Assembly: GCA_002753305.1 (NCBI GenBank)
Contig: PEAC01000008.1
Location: 1 to 54,320 of the forward strand
Reading direction: 5' to 3'
DNA from: Nitrospirae bacterium MYbin6
GTDB taxonomy: Bacteria > Nitrospirota > Thermodesulfovibrionia > Thermodesulfovibrionales > Magnetobacteriaceae
Length of the DNA: 54,320 nt
Part shown: one piece after another, positions 24,365-33,367 of the stretch
Position numbering within the stretch: position 1 is the first letter of the stretch
Layout: each line of letters starts with the position of its first letter
Made by a program: the position numbers and the translations under genes
Notes under the pieces: generated by a model
Told to the model about the DNA's origin: nothing
The model's database searches: none
The model's input: only the letters and a program-made list of their open reading frames with translations

Positions 24365-25332
24365 CCTGAAAGCCTCCTCAGGTCGGCGTCGACCATAATA
24401 TGTACGAGATCTTTAAATTTAACATTAGGGGACCAGCCAAGTACCTTTTTTGCCTTTTCAGGGCTTCCCCAGAGCGTGTATACCTCTGTGGGGCGGCTGA
24501 ATTTCGGGTCGAGCCTGACATAGCGCTCCCAGTCGTTAATGTCCAGTCGCCTGAACGCGGCATCAAGGAATTCGCGTATTGAGTGGACTTCCCCCGTGGC
24601 GATGACGTAGTCGTCCGGCCTTTCGTGCTGGAGCATAAGCCACATCGCCTCGACATAATCACCGGCAAAGCCCCAGTCGCGCCTGGTGTCGGTGTTGCCA
24701 AGTACGATTTCATCGGCAAGGCCCAGCTTTATCTTAGCCGCTCCTATGGATATTTTACGTGTGACGAAGTCCTGCCCCCTGATAGGGGATTCGTGATTGA
24801 AGAGGAGGCCGTTAGCGCAGAACATCCCGTAGCTCTCACGGAAGTTTACGGCCATCCAGTAGGCGTATAGCTTTGTGACGGCGTAGGGGCTGCGGGGCTT
24901 AAAGGGTACATCCTCGTTTTGAATGCCATTTACGTTGTTGTTGCCAAATAAATCACCGGTTGAGGCCTGAAAGAGCCTCGTGGTTGGGGCAACCGAGCGC
25001 ATTGCGTGAAGGAGATAGAGGACGCCTAGTGAGTTTACCTCCGTGGTGGCCTTTGGCTGAGCCCATGAGACGCCGACAAAGGATTGCGCGGCAAGATTAT
25101 AGACCTCATCGGGGGCAATCAGCTTAAAGATAGTCATAAGGGATTTTTCGTCGGTCATGTCACCGGTTACGAATTCCACGTCGTTGGTAACGCCCAGATA
25201 GTCCGTGTTGCTGAAGTTGGGGTTAGAGTATCTGCGAATCAGGCCATAGACCTTGTAGCCTTTCTCAAGGAGGAGGCGCGCCAGATATGGCCCGTCCTGT
25301 CCAAGTATTCCGGTGATTAATGCCGTTTTCAC
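24361..25332 (-). CDS. GDP-mannose 4,6-dehydratase-like SDR enzyme
   Basis: 323 residues, extended short-chain dehydrogenase. The cofactor loop TGILGQDGPYLA and the GMD-specific HESP..RG..FVTRKI block are present, and the YxxxK pair is in SPYAVTKLYAYW. The family normally has S-T-S-E-x-[FY]-G, where Thr and Glu take part in dehydration; here it reads S-T-G-D-L-F-G, a Glu to Asp change. It would form a 4-keto-6-deoxyhexose from GDP-mannose, or act on a related NDP-sugar. GTG 25332 (VKTALITG) is chosen because AAAGG lies just upstream. Confidence 0.8.
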   Translation of the reverse strand: MKTALITGILGQDGPYLARLLLEKGYKVYGLIRRYSNPNFSNTDYLGVTNDVEFVTGDMTDEKSLMTIFKLIAPDEVYNLAAQSFVGVSWAQPKATTEVNSLGVLYLLHAMRSVAPTTRLFQASTGDLFGNNNVNGIQNEDVPFKPRSPYAVTKLYAYWMAVNFRESYGMFCANGLLFNHESPIRGQDFVTRKISIGAAKIKLGLADEIVLGNTDTRRDWGFAGDYVEAMWLMLQHERPDDYVIATGEVHSIREFLDAAFRRLDINDWERYVRLDPKFSRPTEVYTLWGSPEKAKKVLGWSPNVKFKDLVHIMVDADLRRLSG

Positions 25333-25383
25333 GCTATGCCTTTCATAAAATGCAGACCTCAATATGATTATAACAAAAATAAC

Positions 25384-25412
25384 TTGATATAAAAAACAAA
25401 ATATAGTATATT
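25384..25412 (+). promoter_or_regulatory. Promoter of the citrate-synthase-like/icd operon
   Basis: TTGATA at 25384-25389, a 17-base spacer and TATATT at 25407-25412 in an AT-rich divergent intergenic region. This gives a leader of about 30 bases containing AGAGG before the ATG at 25450. Confidence 0.5.
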
Positions 25413-25449
25413 TAGAATCTAAAATTCCGAAAGAAAGAGGTTAGAGAAA

Positions 25450-26685
25450 ATGGCAAATACCGTACACATAATCGACGTAACGAATCGGGACGGTGTTCAG
25501 ACGTCCAGAATCCTTCTTCCCAAGCTGTCCAAGACGATGCTGAACATCTATCTTGACAAGATGGGGATATTCCAGTCCGAGGTAGGCTTTCCAACGCTGA
25601 AGCATGAAGTGGGCTACATTAACGCGAATCTGAAGTTGTTTGAAAAGGGCCTGATGAAACAGATACACCTTGAGGGATGGTGCAGGGCGGTAGTAGAGGA
25701 CATCGAGACAACATTCAAGAATTGTCCGAAGATGAAGCACATAAACATCTCCGCCTCTACCTCAGAGATTCTGATACAGGGGAAGTTTCAGGGTAGAAAG
25801 ACATTTAAAGACGTAATAGACGGGATGGTGAAGGCCCTGAGGGCGGGCAAAGAGGCCGGGGCAGAGACCGTGGGGGTCAATGCCGAGGATGCCTCAAGGA
25901 CGGATGTTGACAGGCTTGAGGAGTTCATAATAGCCGGCAAGGAAAACGGTGCCGACAGGTTCAGGTACTGCGATACGCTGGGCTGCGAAGACCCGATCTC
26001 AATGTACGAAAAGATAAAGACCCTGTCAGAAAGGACAAAGTTCCCCATAGAGATGCACTGCCACAACGACCTGGGGATGGCCGAGGCGATATCAATAGCC
26101 GGGGCGCGTGCCGCCATTGAGTGCGGGATAGACACATACATCAACACAACGGTAAACGGTTACGGGGAGCGCGCGGGCAATGCCGACCTTGTGCCGATAC
26201 TTCTGGCGCTCAAGTTTTCGCCGTATTTCAAGACTCAGGAAATCATGTGTGACAATGTAGATTTAAAAATGTCATGGAAGATAGCGGGTTATGCCTCGTA
26301 TGCCTTTGGTCTTCCGATAGCGATAAATCAGCCCGGCGTAGGGGCGAATGCCTTTGCCCATGAATCTGGCATCCATGCCGACGGCACACTGAAAGACCGC
26401 CGCAACTATGAGCTATATGACTACGAAGAGGTAGGGCGCGGCGAACCTGACCTCCTGCAGACGGGAAGGGTGATAACCACCGGGGCATATGGCGGCATCA
26501 CGGGATTCAGGCACGTATATGACGGCCTGGGGATTCACTTTAACAGCGACTACGAGGCCAGAGAGATCCTTGAGCTTGTCCAGTACGCAAATCTCCATAC
26601 GCAAAAGCCGCTGACAGACGACGAACTGCGCCTGATAGCGAACCACCCCGATGAGGTAAGGGAAATCCTGAGGATAAACCTATGA
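25450..26685 (+). CDS. Citrate/homocitrate/isopropylmalate synthase-family enzyme, possible Re-citrate synthase
   Basis: 411-residue DRE-TIM metallolyase that joins acetyl-CoA to a 2-oxo acid. The metal and catalytic loop is [11 protein letters not shown] instead of the usual D-x-x-RDG[ED]Q, the HxH metal motif is in [10 protein letters not shown], and [13 protein letters not shown] and HESGIHADG are standard. It lacks the long C-terminal allosteric domain of LeuA. The gene overlaps an isocitrate-specific dehydrogenase gene by four bases, which favours citrate as product, so it may be the Re-face citrate synthase found in some anaerobes. Homocitrate synthase is the main alternative. VTNRDGVQ differs from LeuA (DTTLRDGEQ) in lacking the Glu. 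Confidence 0.75.
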   Translation: MANTVHIIDVTNRDGVQTSRILLPKLSKTMLNIYLDKMGIFQSEVGFPTLKHEVGYINANLKLFEKGLMKQIHLEGWCRAVVEDIETTFKNCPKMKHINISASTSEILIQGKFQGRKTFKDVIDGMVKALRAGKEAGAETVGVNAEDASRTDVDRLEEFIIAGKENGADRFRYCDTLGCEDPISMYEKIKTLSERTKFPIEMHCHNDLGMAEAISIAGARAAIECGIDTYINTTVNGYGERAGNADLVPILLALKFSPYFKTQEIMCDNVDLKMSWKIAGYASYAFGLPIAINQPGVGANAFAHESGIHADGTLKDRRNYELYDYEEVGRGEPDLLQTGRVITTGAYGGITGFRHVYDGLGIHFNSDYEAREILELVQYANLHTQKPLTDDELRLIANHPDEVREILRINL

Positions 26686-27767
26686 GCAAGCATAATATAA
26701 CGTTAATCCCGGGGGACGGCGTAGGGCCGGAGATAACCGAGGCGGTGCAAAGGGTAATCGCCGGTGCAGGAGTAGAGGTAAACTGGGACGTCCAGCACGC
26801 GGGGACTGACGTGTTTGAGGCCGAGGGCGTGCCGTTGCCTGGCCGCGTCATTGAGAGCATCAAGAAAAATAAGGTGGCGCTCAAAGGGCCGGTGACTACG
26901 CCCGTGGGGACGGGCTTCAGGAGTGTTAACGTAACGCTGAGGCAGGAGCTTGACCTGTATGCCTGCCTGCGGCCCTGTAAGTCATACGCTGGGGCGCGAT
27001 GCGTCTATCCGAATGTCGATTTGGTCGTGGTACGGGAAAACACTGAGGACTTGTATGCCGGGATAGAGTTTCAAAAAGACAAGGAAGAGACGCTGGAGCT
27101 TATAGAGTTCATAAAATCAAAGACGAAAAAGGTAATTCGCCCCGATTCCGGCATAAGCATAAAGCCCATATCGGTCTTCGGCACGGAGAGAATAGTGCGC
27201 TTTGCCTTTGACTACGCAAGGAAAAACGGCAGGAAGAAGGTAACCTCAGTCCACAAGGCAAACATAATGAAGCACTCAGACGGGCTGTTCTTAGAGGTGG
27301 CCAACAACGTGGCGAAGTCCTATCCCGACATAGAGTATGAAGACAGGATAATAGACAACATGTGTATGCAGCTGGTGCAGAAGCCGGAGCTGTATGACGT
27401 GCTGGTGCTGCCGAACTTGTACGGCGACATAGTGTCGGACCTGGCGGCGGGATTAATAGGCGGCCTGGGACTGGCCCCCGGGGCGAACATAGGCGCAGAG
27501 ATGGCGGTCTTTGAGGCCACACACGGGAGCGCGCCGAAGTACAAGGGGCTGAACAAGATAAATCCGATGGCGATGATGCTCTCGGCGATAATGATGCTAA
27601 ACCACATAGGGGAGCGCGAAGCGGCCACACGCCTGGACGGTGCAATTGCCTCAATAATCAAAGAGGGAAAGCACGTCACATACGACATGAAGCCAACGCC
27701 GGACGACCCAACAGCGGTAGGGACATCGCAGGTAGCTGACGAAATCATAAGGCGCGTTAAGGGGTAA
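26682..27767 (+). CDS. icd: Isocitrate dehydrogenase, probably NADP-type
   Basis: 361-residue beta-decarboxylating dehydrogenase. Substrate specificity can be read: [19 protein letters not shown] carries the S-x-N-V-x-L-R pattern of isocitrate enzymes (Ser113 and Asn115 of E. coli Icd), and [12 protein letters not shown] agrees. The cofactor loop is HGSAPKYKG; Lys-Tyr at this site holds the 2'-phosphate of NADP in E. coli Icd, whereas NAD enzymes usually read PDIAG. Acids [12 protein letters not shown] bind Mg. It is shorter than E. coli Icd, like many archaeal and IDH3-type forms. Coupled to the upstream synthase, it should produce 2-oxoglutarate for glutamate synthesis. Confidence 0.88.
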   Translation: MSKHNITLIPGDGVGPEITEAVQRVIAGAGVEVNWDVQHAGTDVFEAEGVPLPGRVIESIKKNKVALKGPVTTPVGTGFRSVNVTLRQELDLYACLRPCKSYAGARCVYPNVDLVVVRENTEDLYAGIEFQKDKEETLELIEFIKSKTKKVIRPDSGISIKPISVFGTERIVRFAFDYARKNGRKKVTSVHKANIMKHSDGLFLEVANNVAKSYPDIEYEDRIIDNMCMQLVQKPELYDVLVLPNLYGDIVSDLAAGLIGGLGLAPGANIGAEMAVFEATHGSAPKYKGLNKINPMAMMLSAIMMLNHIGEREAATRLDGAIASIIKEGKHVTYDMKPTPDDPTAVGTSQVADEIIRRVKG

Positions 27768-27803
27768 AACAGGAGATTACAAGGTAAGTTGAAAAATTAT
27801 CAC

Positions 27804-27853
27804 AAGGAGCTTTCGGTTTGGTTAGAGATTGAAAAATCAGCCGGAAGCTCCTT
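27804..27853. terminator. Candidate bidirectional terminator/inverted repeat
   Basis: AAGGAGCTTTCGG at 27804-27816 pairs with CCGGAAGCTCCTT at 27841-27853 with one wobble position, across a 24-base loop, between two convergent operons. It lacks a clear U-tract, so it may be an intrinsic terminator of either strand or just a stable fold. The rest of 27768-28034 holds no convincing gene. Confidence 0.4.
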
Positions 27854-28034
27854 CCCTCTGTGCCAATATACATGAGACACTTCCCATATGTTAAATTAGA
27901 GTAGAAGGGCGGAAGGAGAAAAGAGAATGATTATAGTATATACGGAGAAAATGGCACAGGGCAAAGCGGGAATCCATAGCAGCCGGTCCAACAGTTGTAA
28001 AGGGATGGCAGAGGAATCAACCATCCCACTGGTT

Positions 28035-29819
28035 TTATAAAGCCACCTGATAGCCTTCACACAGCCGGTTAATTAGTTTGCCGATGTTTTCTTTTGTGCC
28101 TTCTTTATAAACGTAGTGATTATAGTACGTTGTATCGCGCTTTTTGGGGAGCGTGCCTCTGATGTATTGCTCTAACATGGATATTAATTCTCCGGTGTCA
28201 TATGCAAAGTAGACGCGCTTTATTAGTTCGGACAAGGCTTGGTTTTCAAAAGGCGAAAGTTCGCAGTTCATCAGAAATATTTCCATATCCATGTGTAAGA
28301 CCTCAACTAGCGGTTGAGATGGGTACTCTATTATTATGGCGTTTGGATGGTATTTTTCCAGAAACTCTAACAATATCATATCGTAAACAACTGTTAAATT
28401 TTTCATTTTATTCAATACCGGTATAACCGAACAGTTGTCATAGTTTGAATTTATGAAGGGTTTAACATAGATACTAAGGCCTTTTATACCATTCAGATAG
28501 TTAAGTATATCTATTTGTATTTCTGTCATCTTGTGAGGCAGAGTTCTGCACATACCTCCTTCTAACATTGAAATGCTGTTTGTTATTGGAAATAGGATGT
28601 CAATAACTTTACTGGCCTTCTTAATCATAGGGAGTTTTACTTTGCCGAGGGGAACGATTGAGGCGTGTTGTGTCTTGTCCGGGTATAATCTCCTCAGGTC
28701 TTCCTCTGTAAAACCGTAACTTATGAATTCAGTGCATCTGTATAATTCGGCATCGAAGTGCCAGGGTATATATGAATCTCCATAAAGGCAGCCGTGTTGT
28801 GCGCCGAGGATTGTTATGCCTTCAGAGCGTAAATACTCAAAAACAAAGGCCCTTATCCTGTTTGTAGGGCCAAGGCCCCAGATACCCAGAGAAACCGCTA
28901 ACTTCTTTTGTATGTCTCTGAGCATCAGGACAGTGTTCAGGTATTTATCTATATTCTTATCGAAATCAGATTTCAGATCGCTCAGGAATAATTGCCCAAT
29001 GTCACCTTCGATGTCGTCCTTAAAATCGTAGTAATCTTTACTCACGCCGGAAACGTATTCCTTAGCCTTAAATCCAACAGGTACGCCAGATTCGTTCTTA
29101 TAAAATATAACGTTATAGTCGCCGAAATTATTTATTAAAAAATCCACTTCATATAGGTTATCGTAAACCAATATAGTCTTTTTATTCTTTGACAACACCC
29201 TGTTCTTCAGTTCCGCCATGGCCTGAGTATAGAGCTTCCCGATGATGTATAAATGTTTACGCCTTATTCTTTTTACCATATCCTGGAGTCTCATGCCGCT
29301 TTTGGCTTCCACCGGGTTTGGATAGGATATGGCCTTCGTGTTAACAACGTTATCGAAGAGCAAAGATGCAATCTCTGCCATAGGTTTATCTGTATCTATA
29401 AATGTGTTAAACCTGTAATCATAAAAAACAATATAAGTCAGCGTGAACAGCTTCGATATTTTCTTAACTGCCTCAGACAGAATTAAATACCCCATATATT
29501 GAAATTTGCCGAAGTAAGAATAAAGACACCGGAAATAATTTATTTTAAAGCCATACCTGGCGTTTAATTCGGGCGAAACATTTGTATCAAGGGAATCTAA
29601 AAGTTTATCTACGTCAGCCGAGGCCCTGTCCATAAGCTGAAAGACTTCTTTGTTGGTGAAAAAACTGCTGAGACATCTGCATTGGACTGAATGAGCCTCC
29701 TTCATGTAGACTTCGACGCCGGAGTTAGTGCAAAACAGAAGGTGCCCTTTGTGCAGGTCGTTGTTAACGCAGTGCTGCGCGTCCGATACCGTATGTAATA
29801 TTAGTGCCTTATCTGTCAA
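28035..29819 (-). CDS. Large uncharacterised protein, putative GT-B transferase
   Basis: 594 residues, no membrane helices. The second half looks like a GT-B glycosyltransferase of the KpsC/KpsS or LIC12162 type: ILGAQHGCLYGDSYIPWHF contains the QHG motif that binds the nucleotide-sugar phosphate, followed by ISYGFTEEDLRRLYP and a C-terminal Rossmann-like region with IIEYPSQPLVEVLHMD. The N-terminal 250 residues are unique. It is the last gene of the nonulosonate locus, with a TTG start overlapping the upstream stop by four bases. Transfer of the finished CMP-sugar to protein or glycan is a reasonable guess; only the QHG signature supports it. Confidence 0.6.
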   Translation of the reverse strand: MTDKALILHTVSDAQHCVNNDLHKGHLLFCTNSGVEVYMKEAHSVQCRCLSSFFTNKEVFQLMDRASADVDKLLDSLDTNVSPELNARYGFKINYFRCLYSYFGKFQYMGYLILSEAVKKISKLFTLTYIVFYDYRFNTFIDTDKPMAEIASLLFDNVVNTKAISYPNPVEAKSGMRLQDMVKRIRRKHLYIIGKLYTQAMAELKNRVLSKNKKTILVYDNLYEVDFLINNFGDYNVIFYKNESGVPVGFKAKEYVSGVSKDYYDFKDDIEGDIGQLFLSDLKSDFDKNIDKYLNTVLMLRDIQKKLAVSLGIWGLGPTNRIRAFVFEYLRSEGITILGAQHGCLYGDSYIPWHFDAELYRCTEFISYGFTEEDLRRLYPDKTQHASIVPLGKVKLPMIKKASKVIDILFPITNSISMLEGGMCRTLPHKMTEIQIDILNYLNGIKGLSIYVKPFINSNYDNCSVIPVLNKMKNLTVVYDMILLEFLEKYHPNAIIIEYPSQPLVEVLHMDMEIFLMNCELSPFENQALSELIKRVYFAYDTGELISMLEQYIRGTLPKKRDTTYYNHYVYKEGTKENIGKLINRLCEGYQVAL

Positions 29820-31219
29820 CTGTTGCCGGAGCTGCTCATTATTTTTGGCTTTACATATCTGGCTGTTTTAAAAACCGAATCGAATTCTAATCCCATTTTC
29901 TTTGCAAGGGCCTCCAGGCAGCTTGTCACAGTACCTACATATTGCTCGTCTGACATTGTGGTCAGGTTGATGTGGAAGTCCTGCCTGTCCCCAATTCTCT
30001 TCAGATATGCCAGTTCATCGGTGATATGGCCGTGTTCCTTTGCCCACTCGTATATTGGAGTTGCCGGCAGTGGGAGGAGGAACCCTACGCTTGGAAATAT
30101 GTTGCATTCCTCGCATACATCTATAGTTTTCTTAATACTTTCTGGCGTCTCTTGCGGATAACCAAAGACCACACTCGTAATCGGGACGCAGCCTCCTTCC
30201 CATAAAACCTGCGCCTGCTCAATGAACTGCGCCACGTTTAGTTTTTTGTTCATGGCGGTGAGGATTTCTTCGCTGGCATTCTCCAGTGAAAACGCAATAT
30301 TATCGCAGCCAACGGCCTTTAAATCCTTTATCAAACCAAGGTGTTCTTTTTTAAACAGGTCTCCTCTGGTCGGACACTCCCATCCTATCTTGAGATCCAG
30401 CTTGCTAAACGCATCTATCATATCCCTGACGCTTTGAATGTTGGCAAATGTCAACTCGTCCCAGAAGGACACAAAATTGCAGCCATATTCAAAATGGAGG
30501 CGCTTTATTTCGTCCATTATTGCCTGCTTTGAATATTTCCTATATTTTTTCCCCTTAAAGACATGATAACAGAAGCTGCACCTGTGCGGGCAGCCTCTTG
30601 CGGAATTCAGCGGATATGACAGTATGTTTTCTGCATTCATGCCGTCACCCATTACGTTTACGTTAATGTATGAGTACTCCTTGTATTTTTCCAGATCGAA
30701 TATGTCCCAGTCGGGAAAGCCGATTTCATCCAGATTGGCAATCGCGGGGCGTTCGGGTGTGGAGACTACCCTTCCGTTTTCTTTGTACACGATACCCGCA
30801 ACGCCTGATAGCGATGTCTTGTCCTGAAGTGCCTGTAACAGCTCCACTATGGTTACATCCCCCTCGGACATCACGCCGATGTCAAACTGTGCGTTGTTGA
30901 GGAGAAGTTCCGGGCATGAGGTGACGAGGGAGTTGCCGGCGATTATGACTGTTTTGGGGTTTAATTTTTTTGCAATGTCGGCTATCTGGATTGCGTACTT
31001 AAACCCCGTTACAATACATCCCAATGCGCACACATCATAGGTGGTCTTCGATAAAATTTCCTCTAACTGCGCCATTGTAATGTTATTTATATCCATATCA
31101 ATAAAGTCGAAATCAAAGCCTGCCTTTTTTACTGCCGTAAGTACATAGGCAAGCCCTACGGGGAGCTGCCTTCTCTTAGATTCCGGCCTCAGCGAGGGGT
31201 TTACGATAGCGATTTTCAC
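29816..31219 (-). CDS. B12-binding-domain radical SAM enzyme
   Basis: 467 residues. Residues ~1-140 have the cobalamin-binding fold of the B12-rSAM class (PVGLAYVLTAVKKAGF, ALGCIVTGFKYAIQIA, VIIAGNSLVTSCPELL, GVMSEGDVT). The radical SAM core follows with ARGCPHRCSFCYH (CxxxCxxC, about 206-213) and later barrel strands. Most characterised members methylate unactivated carbon or phosphorus, or rearrange rings. In this sugar locus, C-methylation or deoxygenation of the nonulosonate is plausible. GTG start immediately follows the stop of a truncated deacetylase frame with no gap. Confidence 0.87.
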   Translation of the reverse strand: MKIAIVNPSLRPESKRRQLPVGLAYVLTAVKKAGFDFDFIDMDINNITMAQLEEILSKTTYDVCALGCIVTGFKYAIQIADIAKKLNPKTVIIAGNSLVTSCPELLLNNAQFDIGVMSEGDVTIVELLQALQDKTSLSGVAGIVYKENGRVVSTPERPAIANLDEIGFPDWDIFDLEKYKEYSYINVNVMGDGMNAENILSYPLNSARGCPHRCSFCYHVFKGKKYRKYSKQAIMDEIKRLHFEYGCNFVSFWDELTFANIQSVRDMIDAFSKLDLKIGWECPTRGDLFKKEHLGLIKDLKAVGCDNIAFSLENASEEILTAMNKKLNVAQFIEQAQVLWEGGCVPITSVVFGYPQETPESIKKTIDVCEECNIFPSVGFLLPLPATPIYEWAKEHGHITDELAYLKRIGDRQDFHINLTTMSDEQYVGTVTSCLEALAKKMGLEFDSVFKTARYVKPKIMSSSGNS

Positions 31220-31378
31220 TTATGTCTCCTCCAAATCTATTAGTCTTATCTTAAAATCCTTTCCTGCCGTGAGAATTAAAACATAAGAATCTACAGAGTG
31301 TTTTGGCATCTGCGTTAACAGCCCACTACAGTCAAGCATTTCATCGTCAGGGTGTGCGGCTATGATAAGATTAGCCAA
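31220..31378 (-). pseudogene. PIG-L/LmbE deacetylase N-terminal fragment
   Basis: A 52-codon frame with a TTG start reads ANLIIAAHPDDEMLDCSG, then SYVLILTAGKDF, and stops. AHPDDE is the zinc-binding signature of the LmbE/PIG-L de-N-acetylases, which are normally about 220 residues, so roughly three quarters is gone. It sits flush against the GTG of the B12 radical SAM gene. Nothing in the 213 bases upstream restores the frame. It could be a decayed sugar de-N-acetylase that once belonged to this locus. Confidence 0.6.
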
Positions 31379-31591
31379 TTTCTTTCATTTCTCCATTTAC
31401 CTCTTGACTCTGATTTTATCACACTATGGCGCTTTTAGGCAAATATTGATTTATTCACGATATAAAGTTAATTTGACGTCATCGGCTTAAAGAGGTTAGC
31501 ATCTCTATCCATATCATAGAGGCAGAAGAAATGGGTGAAATAAGGGTACAAATAGAGCTTGAGAACTTTGGGGAACGACTCCGGCTGCCTG

Positions 31592-32353
31592 CTACTTTCC
31601 CCAATAGTGCAGCACGGTCTTTGTAGAATCTACCGTTGTAAAACCATTTCTGATGTAGAAATTTAAGGCGGCAGTGTTTTTTACCTGAGTTCCTGTGAAG
31701 ATCGTATAACCACTAAAACATTCAAAGGTTTTGTTAATAAGCATTGAGCCTATTCCTTTGTTTCTGAATTTACCTATTACCGAGACATAAAAAAATGTGG
31801 CCTCTCTATCACAGGTATTTACAACGATAACACCTGTAACTTCATCCTTTATCTTTGACGTAAACAGATGGCCGTCCGGCGATGGCTTGAAGTTTTTCAG
31901 GTAACTTATCCATAGCTGGTCAGCCTGCTGATTGGGTATGTGAAAGTCGGTATGAAATCTCGTCTGCGTAAAGGCCCCTCCAAGCAAGACGTAGGGAAGC
32001 CCTTCGTTTTTCTCAAGTCTTTCTACTGTTACATGTTCAATATCGGTAATGTTGCCATTGCGGAAATTCTGTGCGTATCTAAGCCTTACCTCCGTATCGA
32101 CATAATAGAAGCCGCAGTCAGACAGGAAACTTGTCAGCTCGATTCCTGTTTCGGTGTCTAACTTTGCCGTTACGAAACTATCTGTGAGGTGGTGTATTAT
32201 CTGCTCTTTAATCCTGTCACTCGTCTTAAAGACAGATTTTGCGGGGTCGAGAACGTATGACCTCTTGCCGAAAAAATCGGTATCCCACTGCAGATACCGA
32301 AAGTAAAACAGGCCCCCTTCGTGGCTTATGGCTATGTCATTGGAGGAGTTCAT
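31592..32353 (-). CDS. GNAT-family N-acetyltransferase (sugar amine type)
   Basis: 253 residues. N-terminal ~110 residues resemble the WecD/dTDP-fucosamine acetyltransferase N-domain (FRYLQWDTDFFGKRSYVL, FLSDCGFYYVDTEVRLRY). A GNAT core follows with the acetyl-CoA loop VIGKFRNKGIGSML and the strand-helix NTAALNFYIRNGF. It fits the acetyltransferase step (PseH, LegH or SpsD-like) that acetylates the 4-amino group made by the DegT aminotransferase. ATG 32353 is preferred over TTG 32365. The gene overlaps the PseG-like gene by 17 bases. Confidence 0.82.
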   Translation of the reverse strand: MNSSNDIAISHEGGLFYFRYLQWDTDFFGKRSYVLDPAKSVFKTSDRIKEQIIHHLTDSFVTAKLDTETGIELTSFLSDCGFYYVDTEVRLRYAQNFRNGNITDIEHVTVERLEKNEGLPYVLLGGAFTQTRFHTDFHIPNQQADQLWISYLKNFKPSPDGHLFTSKIKDEVTGVIVVNTCDREATFFYVSVIGKFRNKGIGSMLINKTFECFSGYTIFTGTQVKNTAALNFYIRNGFTTVDSTKTVLHYWGK

Positions 32354-33329
32354 TAACCGCCTCAAATATTTTTTGTGTATCGAATATGTTAGTTTTGGCG
32401 GGGGAGGGCGGGTGTTTTATCAAATGCCTTAACTCCTTCGGATCATAAGACCTGTAACCTAGGTATCTTGCCCAGCCCTGAGAATCCTGAAAGTACTTGC
32501 ACCTTGCTATTTGATGATCGTATGTGGCAATTAAAATGGCCGGTGTGCCCGTTGCTATCAATTCGTAGGAGGTCAGCCCCCCGGCTGCTACTGCCACATC
32601 GCAATTCATGTATTCATTAAACATGTCATTGACATTTTGTTTTACCACATGAGTGGTTCCTGCGTTGGCCAGGGCCTGAGCCAGTTCTTTTATATACAGA
32701 TAACCCGCGCCTGCCACTACGGTAATTTTTATATTGGGCCTGTCTTCTAAGATAGTGTCTACGACTTGCCGCGTGAAGTTTAACTCATCGGCCCCGCCCA
32801 TTGCAATCAGGACGTTTTGCGGCGTTGGTGCATATATGCGTGCTGCTATACGTCCTTTATCGAAATCAGGCGGCAGGATTATATATTGTGGGCCTACGAG
32901 AAACCTTGTCCCGGGGTAGAGTGTTTTATCGAACCAGGTTGTACCTTCTACGTCCCAGTTTATCACGATGTCCATGCCATCTGGGATTAAGCCGTCAAAA
33001 TTTACACAGACTTTTTTCACTCCGGAGGGTAGGGCGTAGTCGGTGAGCCTCCGCTCTGTAATTTCCATGAACAGGATGTCTATGTTTTTTTGAAGTATTA
33101 TATTTTCTATGGACTCTTGTTCTTCCCGTAACGAACAACCCGGGTCAATCACGGTTACGTTTTTAATACCACGGCCTTCCATAATTGTTATACCCGCCTC
33201 ATAACCGCGTATCAGAAAGAACGCCTCCCAGCCGTCTTTTTCAAAATAACGGGATAGATTGACTAACGACATCAGATCCCCTGTGCCAATTGAAGGTTTA
33301 GCGTCGCCCCTGAAAAGGATTCTCTTCAT
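32337..33329 (-). CDS. PseG/SpsG-like nucleotide-sugar hydrolase, His replaced
   Basis: 330-residue GT-B protein of the PseG/SpsG group, which removes UDP from 2,4-diacetamido sugars before condensation with phosphoenolpyruvate. The C-domain matches well (VLIAMGGADELNFTR, AVAAGGLTSYELIATGTPAI). The N-terminal loop normally reads G-[ST]-G-H, its His (His17 in Campylobacter PseG) activating the water; here residues 15-18 are G-T-G-D. The His to Asp change makes the classical hydrolase mechanism doubtful; it may use another substrate or act as a transferase. It lies between the GNAT and an Rpn-like gene. Confidence 0.8.
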   Translation of the reverse strand: MKRILFRGDAKPSIGTGDLMSLVNLSRYFEKDGWEAFFLIRGYEAGITIMEGRGIKNVTVIDPGCSLREEQESIENIILQKNIDILFMEITERRLTDYALPSGVKKVCVNFDGLIPDGMDIVINWDVEGTTWFDKTLYPGTRFLVGPQYIILPPDFDKGRIAARIYAPTPQNVLIAMGGADELNFTRQVVDTILEDRPNIKITVVAGAGYLYIKELAQALANAGTTHVVKQNVNDMFNEYMNCDVAVAAGGLTSYELIATGTPAILIATYDHQIARCKYFQDSQGWARYLGYRSYDPKELRHLIKHPPSPAKTNIFDTQKIFEAVNELLQ

Positions 33330-33367
33330 CTAAAGTTCAAAACGTTTTCAAATCGAATAAAAACGCT

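Noticed and set aside
27951..28040. 29-codon plus-strand frame MAQGKAGIHSS... with GGAG upstream
   Set aside because: It runs into the end of the convergent transferase gene and has no family resemblance; too weak to call.
31530..31622. Plus-strand frame MGEIRVQIELENFGERL... resembling the start of a clan AA aspartic protease
   Set aside because: Only about 17 residues look right, there is no D[ST]G active site, and it soon runs into the GNAT gene; at most a scar.
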